NCBI RefSeq assembly: GCF_003352065.1
Contig: NZ_CP025803.1
Span: 372,001 to 436,000 of the forward strand
Direction: 5' to 3'
Length of the DNA: 64,000 nucleotides
DNA from: Sulfitobacter sp. SK011
GTDB taxonomy: Bacteria; Pseudomonadota; Alphaproteobacteria; Rhodobacterales; Rhodobacteraceae
Below the pieces are notes generated by a model, which worked only from the letters and a program-made list of their open reading frames with translations, ran no database searches and was not told the origin of the DNA. This document shows, piece after piece, positions 1 through 9,030 of this stretch. Made by a program: the position numbers and the translations under genes. Each line of letters starts with the position of its first letter. The stretch's first letter is position 1.

Positions 1-554
1 CCAAAGCGGCCGCACACGACCCGCAAAGAGGGTCCAAACCGAAGCCATAATTGGTCAACTGTCGCGGTCATGATCGCCGCATTTGCGCAGTCATAGATAA
101 ACGCATGAAACCGATAATTATGGGTAAGATAACCGCCGACATCGCCCTGCTCGATCGCCATATTCAGATCGTCATCACAGCTTCGAAGATGGGCAAGTTG
201 AGCCGTGGTTATCCGATTTGCAGCGCGCCTTGTCAGCTCGGGTTCGAGCGCTTTCCTCATAAAACCAAGCTCTTCGACGCTTTCAGCAGTCAGAATAGGG
301 ACGCTGACCCGGCGATTGCCCTGATGGGTCAGCGCGCCCTCGGCGATCAGCCGACGAAGCGCTTCACGCACCGGTGTCATGCCCACACCCAGCTCTGAGG
401 TCAGCCCTTGAATTGTGACCGCCTGTCCGGGTGCCAGATCACCAAAGAGGATCATCGCCCGCAGACGCTCGTAGACGTGCTGATGCACAGGTGCCTTTCC
501 GGTATCCTCAGACGTGAAGGGATTCGTCGGAGCGATCAGTTCCTGGTTCATCAT
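1..554 (-). CDS. GntR-family (FCD-type) transcriptional regulator, 3' end cut off by the window
   Basis: Reading the minus strand from an ATG at 554 (a second ATG at 551) gives an open frame of about 184 residues that runs off position 1. Residues about 20-85 form a winged helix typical of GntR regulators, with the motif VYERLRAMILFGDLAPG, then LGVGMTPVREALRRLIAEGAL and RRVSVP. The remaining part starts an FCD-like helical ligand domain (VEELGFMRKALEP, then HNYRFHAFIY). It lies divergent from the polyamine-type ABC operon starting at 722, so it is a natural candidate for its regulator; that is inference. The ribosome binding site is weak, so the exact start is uncertain. The family call is secure, the ligand unknown. 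Confidence 0.85.
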   Translation of the reverse strand, partial: MMNQELIAPTNPFTSEDTGKAPVHQHVYERLRAMILFGDLAPGQAVTIQGLTSELGVGMTPVREALRRLIAEGALTHQGNRRVSVPILTAESVEELGFMRKALEPELTRRAANRITTAQLAHLRSCDDDLNMAIEQGDVGGYLTHNYRFHAFIYDCANAAIMTATVDQLWLRFGPSLRVVCGRF

Positions 555-721
555 CAAACGCCTGCTTTATGGTCGATACCGGTTACCTTGCACCAACGTG
601 CCGTGCATGAAAGCATAAATTATCTTGCCGTGAGAGGCAAAACTTGATCAAATTAGCCAAAGGCGGGGAAAAACCCTGTCTGTATCACGTCGGTATGACG
701 TCTGTTAAACGGGAGTATTAC
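555..721. promoter_or_regulatory. Divergent promoter region between the GntR gene and the ABC transporter operon
   Basis: This 167-bp gap separates two divergent genes and must hold both promoters. It contains partly symmetric sequence around 570-586 (GGTCGATACCGGTTACC) that could be a GntR-type operator. A GGGAG ribosome binding site at about 711 serves the binding-protein gene. No operator has been demonstrated; the assignment rests on position only. Confidence 0.4.
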
Positions 722-1807
722 ATGAAACTTGGAATTTTGGGCAGCGTTGCTGCCACGGCCTTGCTTGCATCCACGGCGATTGCCGAAGAGGTGCGCGTCT
801 ACAACTGGTCTGACTATATTGACGAATCTCTGCTCGAAAAGTTTGAGACGGAAACCGGCATTGATCTGATCTATGACGTGTTTGACAGCAACGAGGTTCT
901 GGAAACCAAGATGCTGGCCGGTGGGTCAGGCTATGACGTGGTTGTGCCATCGGGCACATTCTTACAGCGCCAGATCACGGCGGGCGCATTTCAGAAGCTG
1001 GACCAGTCCAAGCTGACCAACTCTGGCAACATGTGGGATGTGATCAACACCCGTGTGGCGAAATATGACCCCGACAACCAATATGCGATCAACTATATGT
1101 GGGGCACCACGGGCATTGGCGTGAACATCAACAAGGTCAAGGAAGTGCTGGGCGACGATGCGCCTGTTGGCTCATTGGCGTTGATTTTTGAACCAGAAAA
1201 CATGGAAAAACTGTCTGCCTGCGGTGTGCATTTTCTTGATGCCCCGGCAGAGATCATTCCGGCGGCACTGGCCTATATGGGCGAAGACCCCGACAGCCAG
1301 GACCCCGATGTCATTGCAACGGTAGAGCCGACGCTGACAGCGGTGGCCCCGTTTGTGCAGAAATTCCACAGCTCTGAATACATCAATGCGCTGGCGAATG
1401 GCGACATCTGCGTGGCGTTCGGCTGGTCCGGCGACATCTTGCAGGCGCGTGACCGTGCGGCAGAAGCGGACAATGGTGTCGAAATTGAATTCAATGCACC
1501 CAGCGAAGGGGCGTTGATGTGGTTCGACAACATGGCGATCCCGGTGGATGCGCCAAACCCGGAGGGCGCGCATAAGTTCCTGAACTTTATCATGGACGCG
1601 CAGAACATGGCGGCGGCATCGAACTATGTCTATTACGCCAACGGCAATCTGGCCTCACAGGAGTTTCTGGAAGAAGACGTGATCGGTGATCCGGCGATTT
1701 ATCCGACACCTGAAACACTTGAGAATCTCTACACCACGTCGCCTTATGGCCCCAAGGTGCAGCGGGTTGTGACGCGGCTTTGGACCAAGATCAAATCCGG
1801 TACCTGA
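722..1807 (+). CDS. potF: Periplasmic spermidine/putrescine-type substrate-binding protein
   Basis: A 361-residue secreted solute-binding protein of the PotD/PotF family, expected to capture polyamines in the periplasm for the permease encoded next. The first ~23 residues are a signal peptide ending in STAIA before EEVRVYNWSDYID, the canonical PotD/PotF mature start. Family features follow: FETETGIDLIYDVFDSNEVLETKML, YDVVVPSG and AINYMWGTTGIGVN. I chose the ATG at 722 rather than the upstream in-frame codon at 644 because it has a GGGAG ribosome binding site and begins the signal peptide. It is followed by a hairpin terminator and then the ATPase gene. The adjacent amine oxidase suggests putrescine, but the substrate is inferred and the symbol is by family resemblance. 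Confidence 0.88.
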   Translation: MKLGILGSVAATALLASTAIAEEVRVYNWSDYIDESLLEKFETETGIDLIYDVFDSNEVLETKMLAGGSGYDVVVPSGTFLQRQITAGAFQKLDQSKLTNSGNMWDVINTRVAKYDPDNQYAINYMWGTTGIGVNINKVKEVLGDDAPVGSLALIFEPENMEKLSACGVHFLDAPAEIIPAALAYMGEDPDSQDPDVIATVEPTLTAVAPFVQKFHSSEYINALANGDICVAFGWSGDILQARDRAAEADNGVEIEFNAPSEGALMWFDNMAIPVDAPNPEGAHKFLNFIMDAQNMAAASNYVYYANGNLASQEFLEEDVIGDPAIYPTPETLENLYTTSPYGPKVQRVVTRLWTKIKSGT

Positions 1808-1820
1808 AGTTTTCTGACAA

Positions 1821-1852
1821 AGGGCGAGGCAATATCAGCCTCGCCCTTTTTT
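1821..1852 (+). terminator. Intergenic hairpin with T-run between binding-protein and ATPase genes
   Basis: Ten bases at 1821-1830 (AGGGCGAGGC) pair with 1838-1847 (GCCTCGCCCT) around a 7-nt loop, followed by a run of six T at 1847-1852. This is a textbook intrinsic terminator inside the operon. It probably acts as a partial terminator, so that the binding protein is made in excess over the membrane parts. Confidence 0.85.
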
Positions 1853-1891
1853 GACTGCCAAGACCTCCCGAACAAATGAAAGAAGCACCCT

Positions 1892-3019
1892 GTGAGCCAG
1901 ACCGTTTTTGCACCTTGGGATGATCCTAACGAAAAGCCACTGATCCGGTTTGAGAATGTCACCAAGAAATTTGGCGAGTTTGTCGCCATCGACGATCTCA
2001 CGTTGGATATCTATGCCCAGGAATTTTTTGCGCTGCTGGGGCCATCAGGATGCGGCAAGACGACAATGATGCGCATGCTGGCCGGGTTTGAAAACCCGAC
2101 AGAAGGCAAGATGGAATTGGCCGGACAAGACATCGCCGATGTGCCGCCCAACAAACGCGCCGTCAACATGATGTTTCAGTCTTATGCTTTGTTCCCGCAT
2201 CTGAGCATTTGGGAAAACATCGCCTTTGGTCTCAAGCGTGACAAGCAAAGCAAAGATCAGATTGCGGCACGGGTTGATGAGATGCTCAAGCTCACCCGGC
2301 TGGAAAAATTTGCACAACGCAAACCACATCAGATATCGGGTGGTCAGCGGCAGCGTGTTGCATTGGCGCGGTCTTTGGCCAAGGCACCGAAACTACTTTT
2401 GCTGGACGAACCTCTGGGCGCGCTGGACAAGAAATTGCGCCAAGATACCCAGTTTGAGTTGATGGACATTCAGGAAACGACGGGCACCACATTCGTGATC
2501 GTAACCCACGATCAGGAAGAAGCAATGACCGTGGCATCCCGCGTGGCGGTGATGGACGAAGGCCGGATCATTCAGGTGTCCACCCCGGCGGCGATTTATG
2601 AATATCCAAATTCAGTTTATGTCGCGGATTTCATCGGCGAAGTGAACATCATTGAGGCCACAGCAAAAGCAGTGGGCAAAGATAAGTATCACCTCGACTG
2701 GGCTGAGGGGCAGGACCCGATCGTTGCAATGTCTGAGCACCCCTTCAGCGATGGGCAAAAGGCGCATCTTGCCATTCGACCCGAAAAGATTGGCATCAGC
2801 ACTGAAAAACCCAAGGACGCGGCAAATGCGCTGCAGGGCAAGGTTCTGGACATCGCATATCTTGGCAACCTTTCGACCTATCATGTGGAACTGCCCGGTG
2901 GTCAGATCATCAAGGCGCAGACTGCAAACACCCGCCGTCTTGCACGGCGAGACATCACCTGGGAAGATCCCGTCTGGATTTCATGGAGCGCGACCGCCGG
3001 CGTGTTGTTGGCGCAATGA
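1892..3019 (+). CDS. potA: Polyamine-type ABC transporter ATP-binding protein
   Basis: A 375-residue ATPase energising the importer at the cytoplasmic face. It shows a Walker A motif GPSGCGKTT, the Q-loop region MMFQSYALFPH, the signature ISGGQRQRVALARSL, Walker B LLLLDEPLGALD and the switch histidine in VTHDQEE. A TOBE-like C-terminal regulatory domain follows (about residues 290-370, including LAIRPEKIGI). The start is GTG, giving MSQTVFAPWDD. The stop codon overlaps the ATG of the first permease gene. Length and order are standard for PotA. Confidence 0.9.
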   Translation: MSQTVFAPWDDPNEKPLIRFENVTKKFGEFVAIDDLTLDIYAQEFFALLGPSGCGKTTMMRMLAGFENPTEGKMELAGQDIADVPPNKRAVNMMFQSYALFPHLSIWENIAFGLKRDKQSKDQIAARVDEMLKLTRLEKFAQRKPHQISGGQRQRVALARSLAKAPKLLLLDEPLGALDKKLRQDTQFELMDIQETTGTTFVIVTHDQEEAMTVASRVAVMDEGRIIQVSTPAAIYEYPNSVYVADFIGEVNIIEATAKAVGKDKYHLDWAEGQDPIVAMSEHPFSDGQKAHLAIRPEKIGISTEKPKDAANALQGKVLDIAYLGNLSTYHVELPGGQIIKAQTANTRRLARRDITWEDPVWISWSATAGVLLAQ

Positions 3020-3894
3020 TGCGGCGTTTTGCTCTGATTGCAGTTCCCTATGCATGGCTCCTGGTGCTGTTTCTGGTGCCGTTCATTATCGTTTTCAAAA
3101 TCTCGCTGTCTGATACGGCACTGGCGATCCCGCCTTATACCCCAACCTTGCGCGACGGCTTGGGTGCCCTTCTGGCAGAATTGGATTTTGAGAATTTTGC
3201 CTTCATCGCGTCGGACGATCTGTATTGGAAAGCCTACCTCAGTTCCTTGCGCATTGCGGTGATATCAACGTTCTGCACGCTCTTGGTGGGGTATCCCATT
3301 GCTTACGGCATGGCCAAAGCGCCCGAAGAATGGCGGCCAACCTTGATGATGCTGGTGATCCTGCCGTTCTGGACCAGTTTTCTGATCCGGGTCTATGCAT
3401 GGATGGGTATCCTCAGCACCGAAGGATTGCTGAACCAGTTTTTACTGTGGTTGGGTGTTATCGGCGAGCCTTTGACGATCCTGAACACAAATACAGCCGT
3501 CTATATTGGTATCGTTTATACCTATCTGCCGTTTATGATCCTGCCGATTTACGCAGCGCTCGACCGGTTGGATGAATCCCTGAACGAGGCGGCAGAGGAC
3601 CTTGGCTGTTCGCGCACGCAGGCGTTTTGGCTGGTCACGATCCCCTTGTCCAAGAACGGTATCATTGCCGGGTGTTTCCTGGTCTTTATTCCGGCGCTGG
3701 GCGAATTTGTGATCCCCTCGTTGCTGGGCGGTTCCGGCACGCTGATGATCGGCAAGGTGCTGTGGGAAGAGTTCTTTAACAACCGAGACTGGCCCGTCGC
3801 GAGCGCGGTTGCGGTGATCTTGTTGTTGATCCTGATCATCCCGATTGTGCTGTTTCAGCGGAACCAGCAAAAGCAAGCGGAGGCAGAACAATGA
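3016..3894 (+). CDS. potB: Polyamine-type ABC transporter permease, first subunit
   Basis: A 292-residue inner-membrane permease of the PotB/PotH type with about six hydrophobic spans. The coupling loop EAAEDLGCSRTQAFWLVTIPLSKNG matches the EAA motif that docks onto the ATPase. I start it at the ATG at 3016, whose ATGA overlaps the stop of the ATPase gene, rather than at an ATG at 2983 inside that gene; a second ATG follows directly at 3019. It pairs with the next gene to form the translocation pore. Confidence 0.88.
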   Translation: MMRRFALIAVPYAWLLVLFLVPFIIVFKISLSDTALAIPPYTPTLRDGLGALLAELDFENFAFIASDDLYWKAYLSSLRIAVISTFCTLLVGYPIAYGMAKAPEEWRPTLMMLVILPFWTSFLIRVYAWMGILSTEGLLNQFLLWLGVIGEPLTILNTNTAVYIGIVYTYLPFMILPIYAALDRLDESLNEAAEDLGCSRTQAFWLVTIPLSKNGIIAGCFLVFIPALGEFVIPSLLGGSGTLMIGKVLWEEFFNNRDWPVASAVAVILLLILIIPIVLFQRNQQKQAEAEQ

Positions 3895-4712
3895 AGCGTC
3901 TCAGCTGGTTCAATGTGACTTCTCTGACCCTGGGGTTTGCGTTTCTCTATATCCCGATGATCATTTTGATCATTTACAGCTTTAACGCAGGTAAATTGGT
4001 GACGGTCTGGGCCGGGTTTTCGACCAAATGGTATGGCACCCTGTTCCAGAATGAAGCGTTCATGAACGCTGCGTGGGTTACGATCAAAGTCGCTGTCATC
4101 TCATCCACCTTTGCCACAATCCTTGGCACGATGGCGGCCTATGTGTTGGTGCGTGGTGGACGTTTCATGGGACGCACGCTGTTTTCGGGCATGATATATG
4201 CGCCGCTGGTCATGCCCGAAGTGATAACCGGTCTGTCCTTGCTGCTCTTGTTCATTGGCATCGGGTTGGACCGTGGGGTGCTGACCATCGTTCTGGCGCA
4301 TACCACGTTTTCGATGTGCTACGTTTCGGTTGTGGTGTCGTCGCGGCTGGTCACTTTTGACCGGTCTTTGGAAGAAGCAGCACTCGATCTGGGGTCGTCC
4401 CCCTGGGAGGCGTTCCGGTTGGTGACACTGCCCATCATCGCACCTGCGGTTATTTCCGGCTGGCTTCTGGCCTTTACACTCAGCCTTGATGATCTGGTGA
4501 TCGCCTCGTTTACCTCAGGGCCATCCGCCACAACCTTGCCGATCAAAATATTCAGCGCGGTGCGTTTGGGTGTGTCGCCCGAGATCAATGCGTTGTCGAC
4601 GATCATGATTGCGATTGTAACCATCGGCGTGATCAGCGCCTCTTTGGTCAGTAAACGCAATTCCCTGCGTGCCCAAAAAGATACGCAAGCGGCGGAACGC
4701 ACTGCTGAATGA
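3891..4712 (+). CDS. potC: Polyamine-type ABC transporter permease, second subunit
   Basis: A 273-residue inner-membrane permease of the PotC/PotI type. Six hydrophobic spans are visible, and the EAA loop reads EEAALDLGSSPWEAFRLVTLPIIAP. The start ATG overlaps the stop of the preceding permease (ATGA), and its own stop overlaps the oxidase gene in the same way, so all four are translationally coupled. Confidence 0.88.
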   Translation: MKRLSWFNVTSLTLGFAFLYIPMIILIIYSFNAGKLVTVWAGFSTKWYGTLFQNEAFMNAAWVTIKVAVISSTFATILGTMAAYVLVRGGRFMGRTLFSGMIYAPLVMPEVITGLSLLLLFIGIGLDRGVLTIVLAHTTFSMCYVSVVVSSRLVTFDRSLEEAALDLGSSPWEAFRLVTLPIIAPAVISGWLLAFTLSLDDLVIASFTSGPSATTLPIKIFSAVRLGVSPEINALSTIMIAIVTIGVISASLVSKRNSLRAQKDTQAAERTAE

Positions 4713-6037
4713 AGCGTATCTATCCGGACTTCGCCTATAGCGATGCGCCCCGTGCGGGATGCTGGTGGGATGAAACCTGCCAAGCGCCCGAGCGGCCTGC
4801 GTTGGCAGGTGATCACCGATGTGATGTGGCCATTGTCGGCGGTGGGTTTACGGGCGTTTCAGCGGCTCTGCATCTGGCAGAAGCAGGGGTTGCCGCAACT
4901 GTGCTAGAGAACCGCTATGTTGGATGGGGTGCGTCCGGACGTAACGGCGGGTTCTGCTGTCTGGGTGGCGGCATGCTGGACAACGCGGCATTGGACAAAA
5001 AGGTTGGTCGATCCGGGCGTGATCAATGGCGACAGACCGAACTTGCGGCGGTCAAACTGGTTGAGGACCTGATCACCCGGTTCAACTTTGATGTCGGTCG
5101 CCATTCTGACGGCGAAACCCAATTGGCACACCGTCCCAAAGATATGGAACAGATGCGCCGCAAGCTTGACTATTTTGCCGAGAATTACGGCGTAAAGGCG
5201 CGGCTGACAGAGCAGGCAGATCTAAAGTCCGAGGGCATGAACGCGGGTTTTTATGGCGCTCTGACTGTGCCCATTGGTTTTGGTCTTAACCCCCGCAAGT
5301 ACCTCTTTGGATTGGCAGCGGCGGCGGAAAATGCGGGCGCGCAAATATTTCACGAAACACCTGTGAGCCGCATCACAAGGCATGCCGGAACGTTCCGCAT
5401 CCAAACGCCAAATGGCACGGTGACCGCCGAAAAAGTCATTATCGCCACCAATGGGTATTCATCCGAAGACCTGCCGGAGTGGTTGGCCGCGCGCTATATG
5501 CCCACGCAATCCAGTATTATCGTTACGCGGCCCATGTCTCAGACCGAACTGGGCGCGCAGGGATGGACAAGCGGTCAGGCGTCCTATGATACGCGCCATC
5601 TGCTGCATTATTTTCGGCTGATGCCAGACAATCGCATGTTGTTTGGTGTCCGTGGAGGGCTGATGGCAAACGCTGCATCAGAGGCGCGCGCCATCAACCG
5701 CGCACGTACCGATTTTGAAGCGATGTTCCCCGCCTGGCGCAACGTTGAAACGCCGCATGCGTGGTCCGGTATGGTCTGTATCGCCCGAAACAGAATGCCG
5801 TTTGTTGGCGAAATACCGGGCGAGAATGGCATGTTCACCAGCCTTTGCTATCACGGAAATGGCGTTGCCATGGCCAGCTATTCCGGCGCACTGCTGGCGG
5901 ATATCGTGCAAGAAAAAGAACCAACGAAAATCTATCCGGAAGTGGTGAAACGCCCGCTTGCGCGATTTGAGTTGGGGCGTTTTAGGCGCGCAATCATGCC
6001 TTTTGCCTATGCCGGTTTTGCGCTGTCTGATCGATGA
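4709..6037 (+). CDS. FAD-dependent amine oxidase (gamma-glutamylputrescine oxidase-like)
   Basis: A 442-residue flavoprotein of the DAO/PuuB family. Residues about 38-65 (CDVAIVGGGFTGVSAALHLAEAG) form the dinucleotide-binding fold, followed by WGASGRNGGFCCLGGG, typical of this family. The C-terminal part carries MVCIARNRMPFVGEIPGENGMF and YHGNGVAMASYSG. PuuB oxidises gamma-glutamylputrescine; coupling to a polyamine importer by an ATGA overlap supports a catabolic role for an imported amine. No glutamylpolyamine synthetase (puuA) is visible in the window, so the exact substrate remains inference. Confidence 0.82.
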   Translation: MKRIYPDFAYSDAPRAGCWWDETCQAPERPALAGDHRCDVAIVGGGFTGVSAALHLAEAGVAATVLENRYVGWGASGRNGGFCCLGGGMLDNAALDKKVGRSGRDQWRQTELAAVKLVEDLITRFNFDVGRHSDGETQLAHRPKDMEQMRRKLDYFAENYGVKARLTEQADLKSEGMNAGFYGALTVPIGFGLNPRKYLFGLAAAAENAGAQIFHETPVSRITRHAGTFRIQTPNGTVTAEKVIIATNGYSSEDLPEWLAARYMPTQSSIIVTRPMSQTELGAQGWTSGQASYDTRHLLHYFRLMPDNRMLFGVRGGLMANAASEARAINRARTDFEAMFPAWRNVETPHAWSGMVCIARNRMPFVGEIPGENGMFTSLCYHGNGVAMASYSGALLADIVQEKEPTKIYPEVVKRPLARFELGRFRRAIMPFAYAGFALSDR

Positions 6038-6086
6038 GGCGGGAATAGAGCGGTTGTGGAAGTTGCAGAGCCCACTCGGTCAGAGT

Positions 6087-6752
6087 CTATCTAGCCTCCC
6101 GCAGGCCGTTAACATTGCCAGCCAATACCGCCGACCCTCCCTCTAGAATCAATATGGTTTCCCCGGCTTGGGTGCGCGCTTCGACGATGCGGGCATAGGT
6201 TTCGACCGGGTCAGACAACAGCAATTCACCTTTAGCGCGGCTTTCGACCACAAAGCTGTAAAGTCCGTCCTGAAACGGGGTGCCATCATCCGACACACCT
6301 GCCCATTCAATCGGGTCAGCAGAGACCGGGATGGCGCGGCGCTGCACTTCCTGTCCGTCACTGTCATAAACGACAAGAAACACTTCATCCGACGCGGCCG
6401 CAGGGTTCGGCTCCATCGCGATGGGGCTGCCGTCAAATTGAACGGGGGCAGTGGTGCGTGCCTCCATCCCGATCCAATTGGCCATTTGTGCCATGTTTCC
6501 CGATCCCAATTGCGCGGTGAGCGCAGACAACAGATCATTTGACAGCACCTGTTGTTCAACCATTGAAAACTGTGCCAGCTGGGCGGCGTATTCGGACGAA
6601 TCCATAGGCTCAAGTGGGTTTTGGTGCCTTGCCTGCGCGGTGAGCATTTTCAGGAACGTTTCAAAATCTGATGCCAAAACGGCTTCGCTTGGTGCCGCGC
6701 CACTTTGCGTTGCACCTCTGTTGGCGGCAGCGGTTGTCGAAGAAATATCCAT
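6087..6752 (-). CDS. flgD: Flagellar hook assembly (hook-cap) protein FlgD
   Basis: A 221-residue protein whose N-terminus matches FlgD: FETFLKMLTAQARHQNPLEPMDSSEYAAQLAQFSMVEQQ. FlgD caps the growing hook and is secreted by the flagellar type III system. The C-terminal half carries the FlgD Ig-like part (EVFLVVYDSDGQEVQRRAIPV and DGLYSFVVESRAKGE). An AAAGGG ribosome binding site precedes the ATG at 6752. It lies 12 bp downstream of fliK on the same strand, so the two are co-transcribed. Confidence 0.93.
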   Translation of the reverse strand: MDISSTTAAANRGATQSGAAPSEAVLASDFETFLKMLTAQARHQNPLEPMDSSEYAAQLAQFSMVEQQVLSNDLLSALTAQLGSGNMAQMANWIGMEARTTAPVQFDGSPIAMEPNPAAASDEVFLVVYDSDGQEVQRRAIPVSADPIEWAGVSDDGTPFQDGLYSFVVESRAKGELLLSDPVETYARIVEARTQAGETILILEGGSAVLAGNVNGLREAR

Positions 6753-6764
6753 GGGTGCCCTTTC

Positions 6765-8285
6765 TTAAAGCCTCAGGTCAAGGCCAGTCACGGCCTCGGC
6801 AGAGAGATGGATGCGTGTGTTTTCGATAGCGTCGTGATCAGGATCGAGGGGCGTCGCCTGACCACTGTGATCTGTTGGATGATCAGCCTGCTCATCCGAC
6901 ATGTTCTGTTCTGCACCTGAGAACGAAAAACCAATGTCCTCGTATCCCAGCCTTTGAAATTCCTGAGCAAGCTGGTCGATATGGCGGCGCAGCAAATCAA
7001 GCGTTTCAGGACGTTCCGCCAGCACGTTCACGACAAGACCATGTTCCGAAGGAACAACGGAAAGCCGCACACGCCCCAATTCCTCTGGACTGAGGGTGAT
7101 GTCAACGGGACGGGCAGGCAGGTGCTGTGCCACCTCGGCCAGTTGACGCGCGATGTGCGCGGGCATCTCGGGACGCAAGGCAACAGGCCCCTGCTGAGAT
7201 ATGGGGTCATGCGAAACTTCTGGAGAGAGCAGCAAAAATGGCTCTGTCACAAGCGTTTTTGAAAGGAGGTTTTGGTTCGGCACCGCTTGCCCCGCTACGG
7301 CACTCCAAGACATGCTTTGAATTGGGCCAGTTGGCATTGGTCTGGTCGAAGGTGAAGTGGCCCGATCCAGTGTTGGCCTCATGGTGGGGTCAAATCGTTC
7401 CGGAATTGGCATTTGCCCCTTGTGACCCATGCCCGACGCCCTGATCACCGCATCAGCCTGAGCGGTAGAAGAGGCCTTAAATACCTCAAAGGCTTTTGGT
7501 TCACCCGTCTGTGATTGCTGAACTGAAAACTCTGGCTTTGGTTTTCCTGCTAGGGTGGACGCAGCGTTCTCAAAGTTCTTGCCCGGCATTGGAACGATCA
7601 TGCGCCCGAAGTTATGACTATCCCCTGTCGCCTTCTGGTCTGCTGCTGCAACAAACGGATGAGCAGCATTTGGTTGAGCGTGATCTTTTCCCCCATGGGT
7701 CACAGTTGAACTTGTTTGCGTGTTGAGGCCGAAATTATGGGATGCCTGTGCTTGAGTTTTGGATGCCACGGGCCCGTCAAAGTGATCTGGATTGGGGGAA
7801 GTTTTTGTCGGAGGAGCCGCTTGGGATTCGCCAGGTTTGGAAGCGGCGGTGCTTTGCGTGGCTTTCGCCAAATGACCATTTTCCAATGGCTGGGGCTTTC
7901 TGTGCCCTGAATTAGCAGTGCTGTTCACAGGATCCCTTGCAAACTGAGCAGAGTCTTGACCAGACAGCCCGTTCGCCAAGCTGGTCCGGTTTGCCAAAGT
8001 GTCTGATCCGTCCATATCTTGCTCATCCGCCGGAGCATCAGTGATGTCCGCCGGCTGATCAGCCTCCTCTTCAGGAACCGCCGGTGGGGCGTTGACCTGT
8101 GTATCACCAGATTTGACGTCATTCTCGATTTCAAAAATCTGTTGAAAGCTCGTGAATGTGTCATCCCCTCGTCCGGCAAGGTCTTCATTTGTGCGTTTTT
8201 GAGGCGGCAGCTGTTCGGTTCCGCCCATCGACGGTTTGCCAACCAGAGTACTCTGGTTGGGGAGCTGCGATAATAAAGGATGCAT
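6765..8285 (-). CDS. fliK: Flagellar hook-length control protein FliK
   Basis: A 506-residue protein with a long low-complexity N-terminal part rich in Ala, Gln, Ser and Pro, and a conserved C-terminal domain (PVDITLSPEELGRVRLSVVP, then RPETLDLLRRHIDQLAQEFQRLGYEDIGFSF). This is the FliK C-terminal domain that switches export specificity from hook to filament. I chose the ATG at 8285 (MHPLLSQLP) rather than 8321 because it has a GGAGG site seven bases upstream. It is divergent from the rod-binding gene at 8403. Confidence 0.9.
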   Translation of the reverse strand: MHPLLSQLPNQSTLVGKPSMGGTEQLPPQKRTNEDLAGRGDDTFTSFQQIFEIENDVKSGDTQVNAPPAVPEEEADQPADITDAPADEQDMDGSDTLANRTSLANGLSGQDSAQFARDPVNSTANSGHRKPQPLENGHLAKATQSTAASKPGESQAAPPTKTSPNPDHFDGPVASKTQAQASHNFGLNTQTSSTVTHGGKDHAQPNAAHPFVAAADQKATGDSHNFGRMIVPMPGKNFENAASTLAGKPKPEFSVQQSQTGEPKAFEVFKASSTAQADAVIRASGMGHKGQMPIPERFDPTMRPTLDRATSPSTRPMPTGPIQSMSWSAVAGQAVPNQNLLSKTLVTEPFLLLSPEVSHDPISQQGPVALRPEMPAHIARQLAEVAQHLPARPVDITLSPEELGRVRLSVVPSEHGLVVNVLAERPETLDLLRRHIDQLAQEFQRLGYEDIGFSFSGAEQNMSDEQADHPTDHSGQATPLDPDHDAIENTRIHLSAEAVTGLDLRL

Positions 8286-8402
8286 GGTCGACCTCCGGGA
8301 GTTCTTCTCCGATTTGGTCACTATGCGCTGACATCCTTACTGGTTGTTTACCGCTTTCAGCGCAGGATCGCAAAAATAGAACGCAATTTAAGGATCCGAT
8401 GC

Positions 8403-8684
8403 ATGACGCACATATTACCTGTGGGACCCGCAGCACCGCCTGTTGGCAAAGACAGGGCTTTGATGGAAGCCGCCCAAAAACTGGAGGCCACTTTTCTGGC
8501 TGAAATGCTGAAATCATCAGGGCTTGGTCAGGCGAGTGAGAGTTTTGGCGGCGGGGCCGGGGAAGATCAGTTCGCGTCATTTCTTGTTCAGGAACAAGCG
8601 ATGCAAATGGTCAGGGCCGGAGGCATCGGGTTAAGCGAATCGATTTATGAAACTTTAAAGGAGCGGCAGAATGTCGGATTATAA
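8403..8684 (+). CDS. FlgJ-type rod-binding protein (N-terminal domain only)
   Basis: A 93-residue protein matching the rod-binding domain of FlgJ: AAQKLEATFLAEMLKSSGLGQ, then EDQFASFLVQEQAMQMVRAGGIGLSESIYETL. Like many alphaproteobacterial homologues it has no peptidoglycan hydrolase domain. The ATG at 8403 has an AAGGAT site upstream; the longer frame to 8280 runs through the fliK promoter and is not credible. Its 3' end overlaps flgN by 14 bases. Confidence 0.85.
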   Translation: MTHILPVGPAAPPVGKDRALMEAAQKLEATFLAEMLKSSGLGQASESFGGGAGEDQFASFLVQEQAMQMVRAGGIGLSESIYETLKERQNVGL

Positions 8685-9030
8685 ATCAGAGTTGAACGTT
8701 GACGCGCTGGATGCGCTTCTTGAAGAAGAACGCACAGCATTACTGAGCGGTGCGCTGGACAAGCTGACGGACATGTTGCCACGCAAAGAGGCATTGATTG
8801 ATGCACTGAACGGCGTTCCCCATGCGGACATTCCGACGCTTCAATCGCTCGATATTAAGGTCAAGCGAAACCAGTTGTTGCTCGATGGTGCCTTGGAAGG
8901 CATCAGAAACGTGGCCGAACGTCTGGCGACCTTGCGCCGCCTACGCGGATCGCTTGAAACCTATGGATCCGATGGAAAGAAGCGGAACATTGGCGTCGAC
9001 ACGGATCATTCTGTCGAGAAGCGCGCATGA
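8671..9030 (+). CDS. flgN: FlgN-like flagellar export chaperone
   Basis: A 119-residue, mostly helical, charged protein (LEEERTALLSGALDKLTDMLPRKEALIDAL, then VKRNQLLLDGALEGIRNVAERLATLRRL). This is the pattern of FlgN chaperones, which hold hook-filament junction proteins before export. An AAAGGAG ribosome binding site lies inside the end of the rod-binding gene. Identification is by pattern and neighbourhood, since FlgN is poorly conserved in sequence. Confidence 0.75.
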   Translation: MSDYKSELNVDALDALLEEERTALLSGALDKLTDMLPRKEALIDALNGVPHADIPTLQSLDIKVKRNQLLLDGALEGIRNVAERLATLRRLRGSLETYGSDGKKRNIGVDTDHSVEKRA

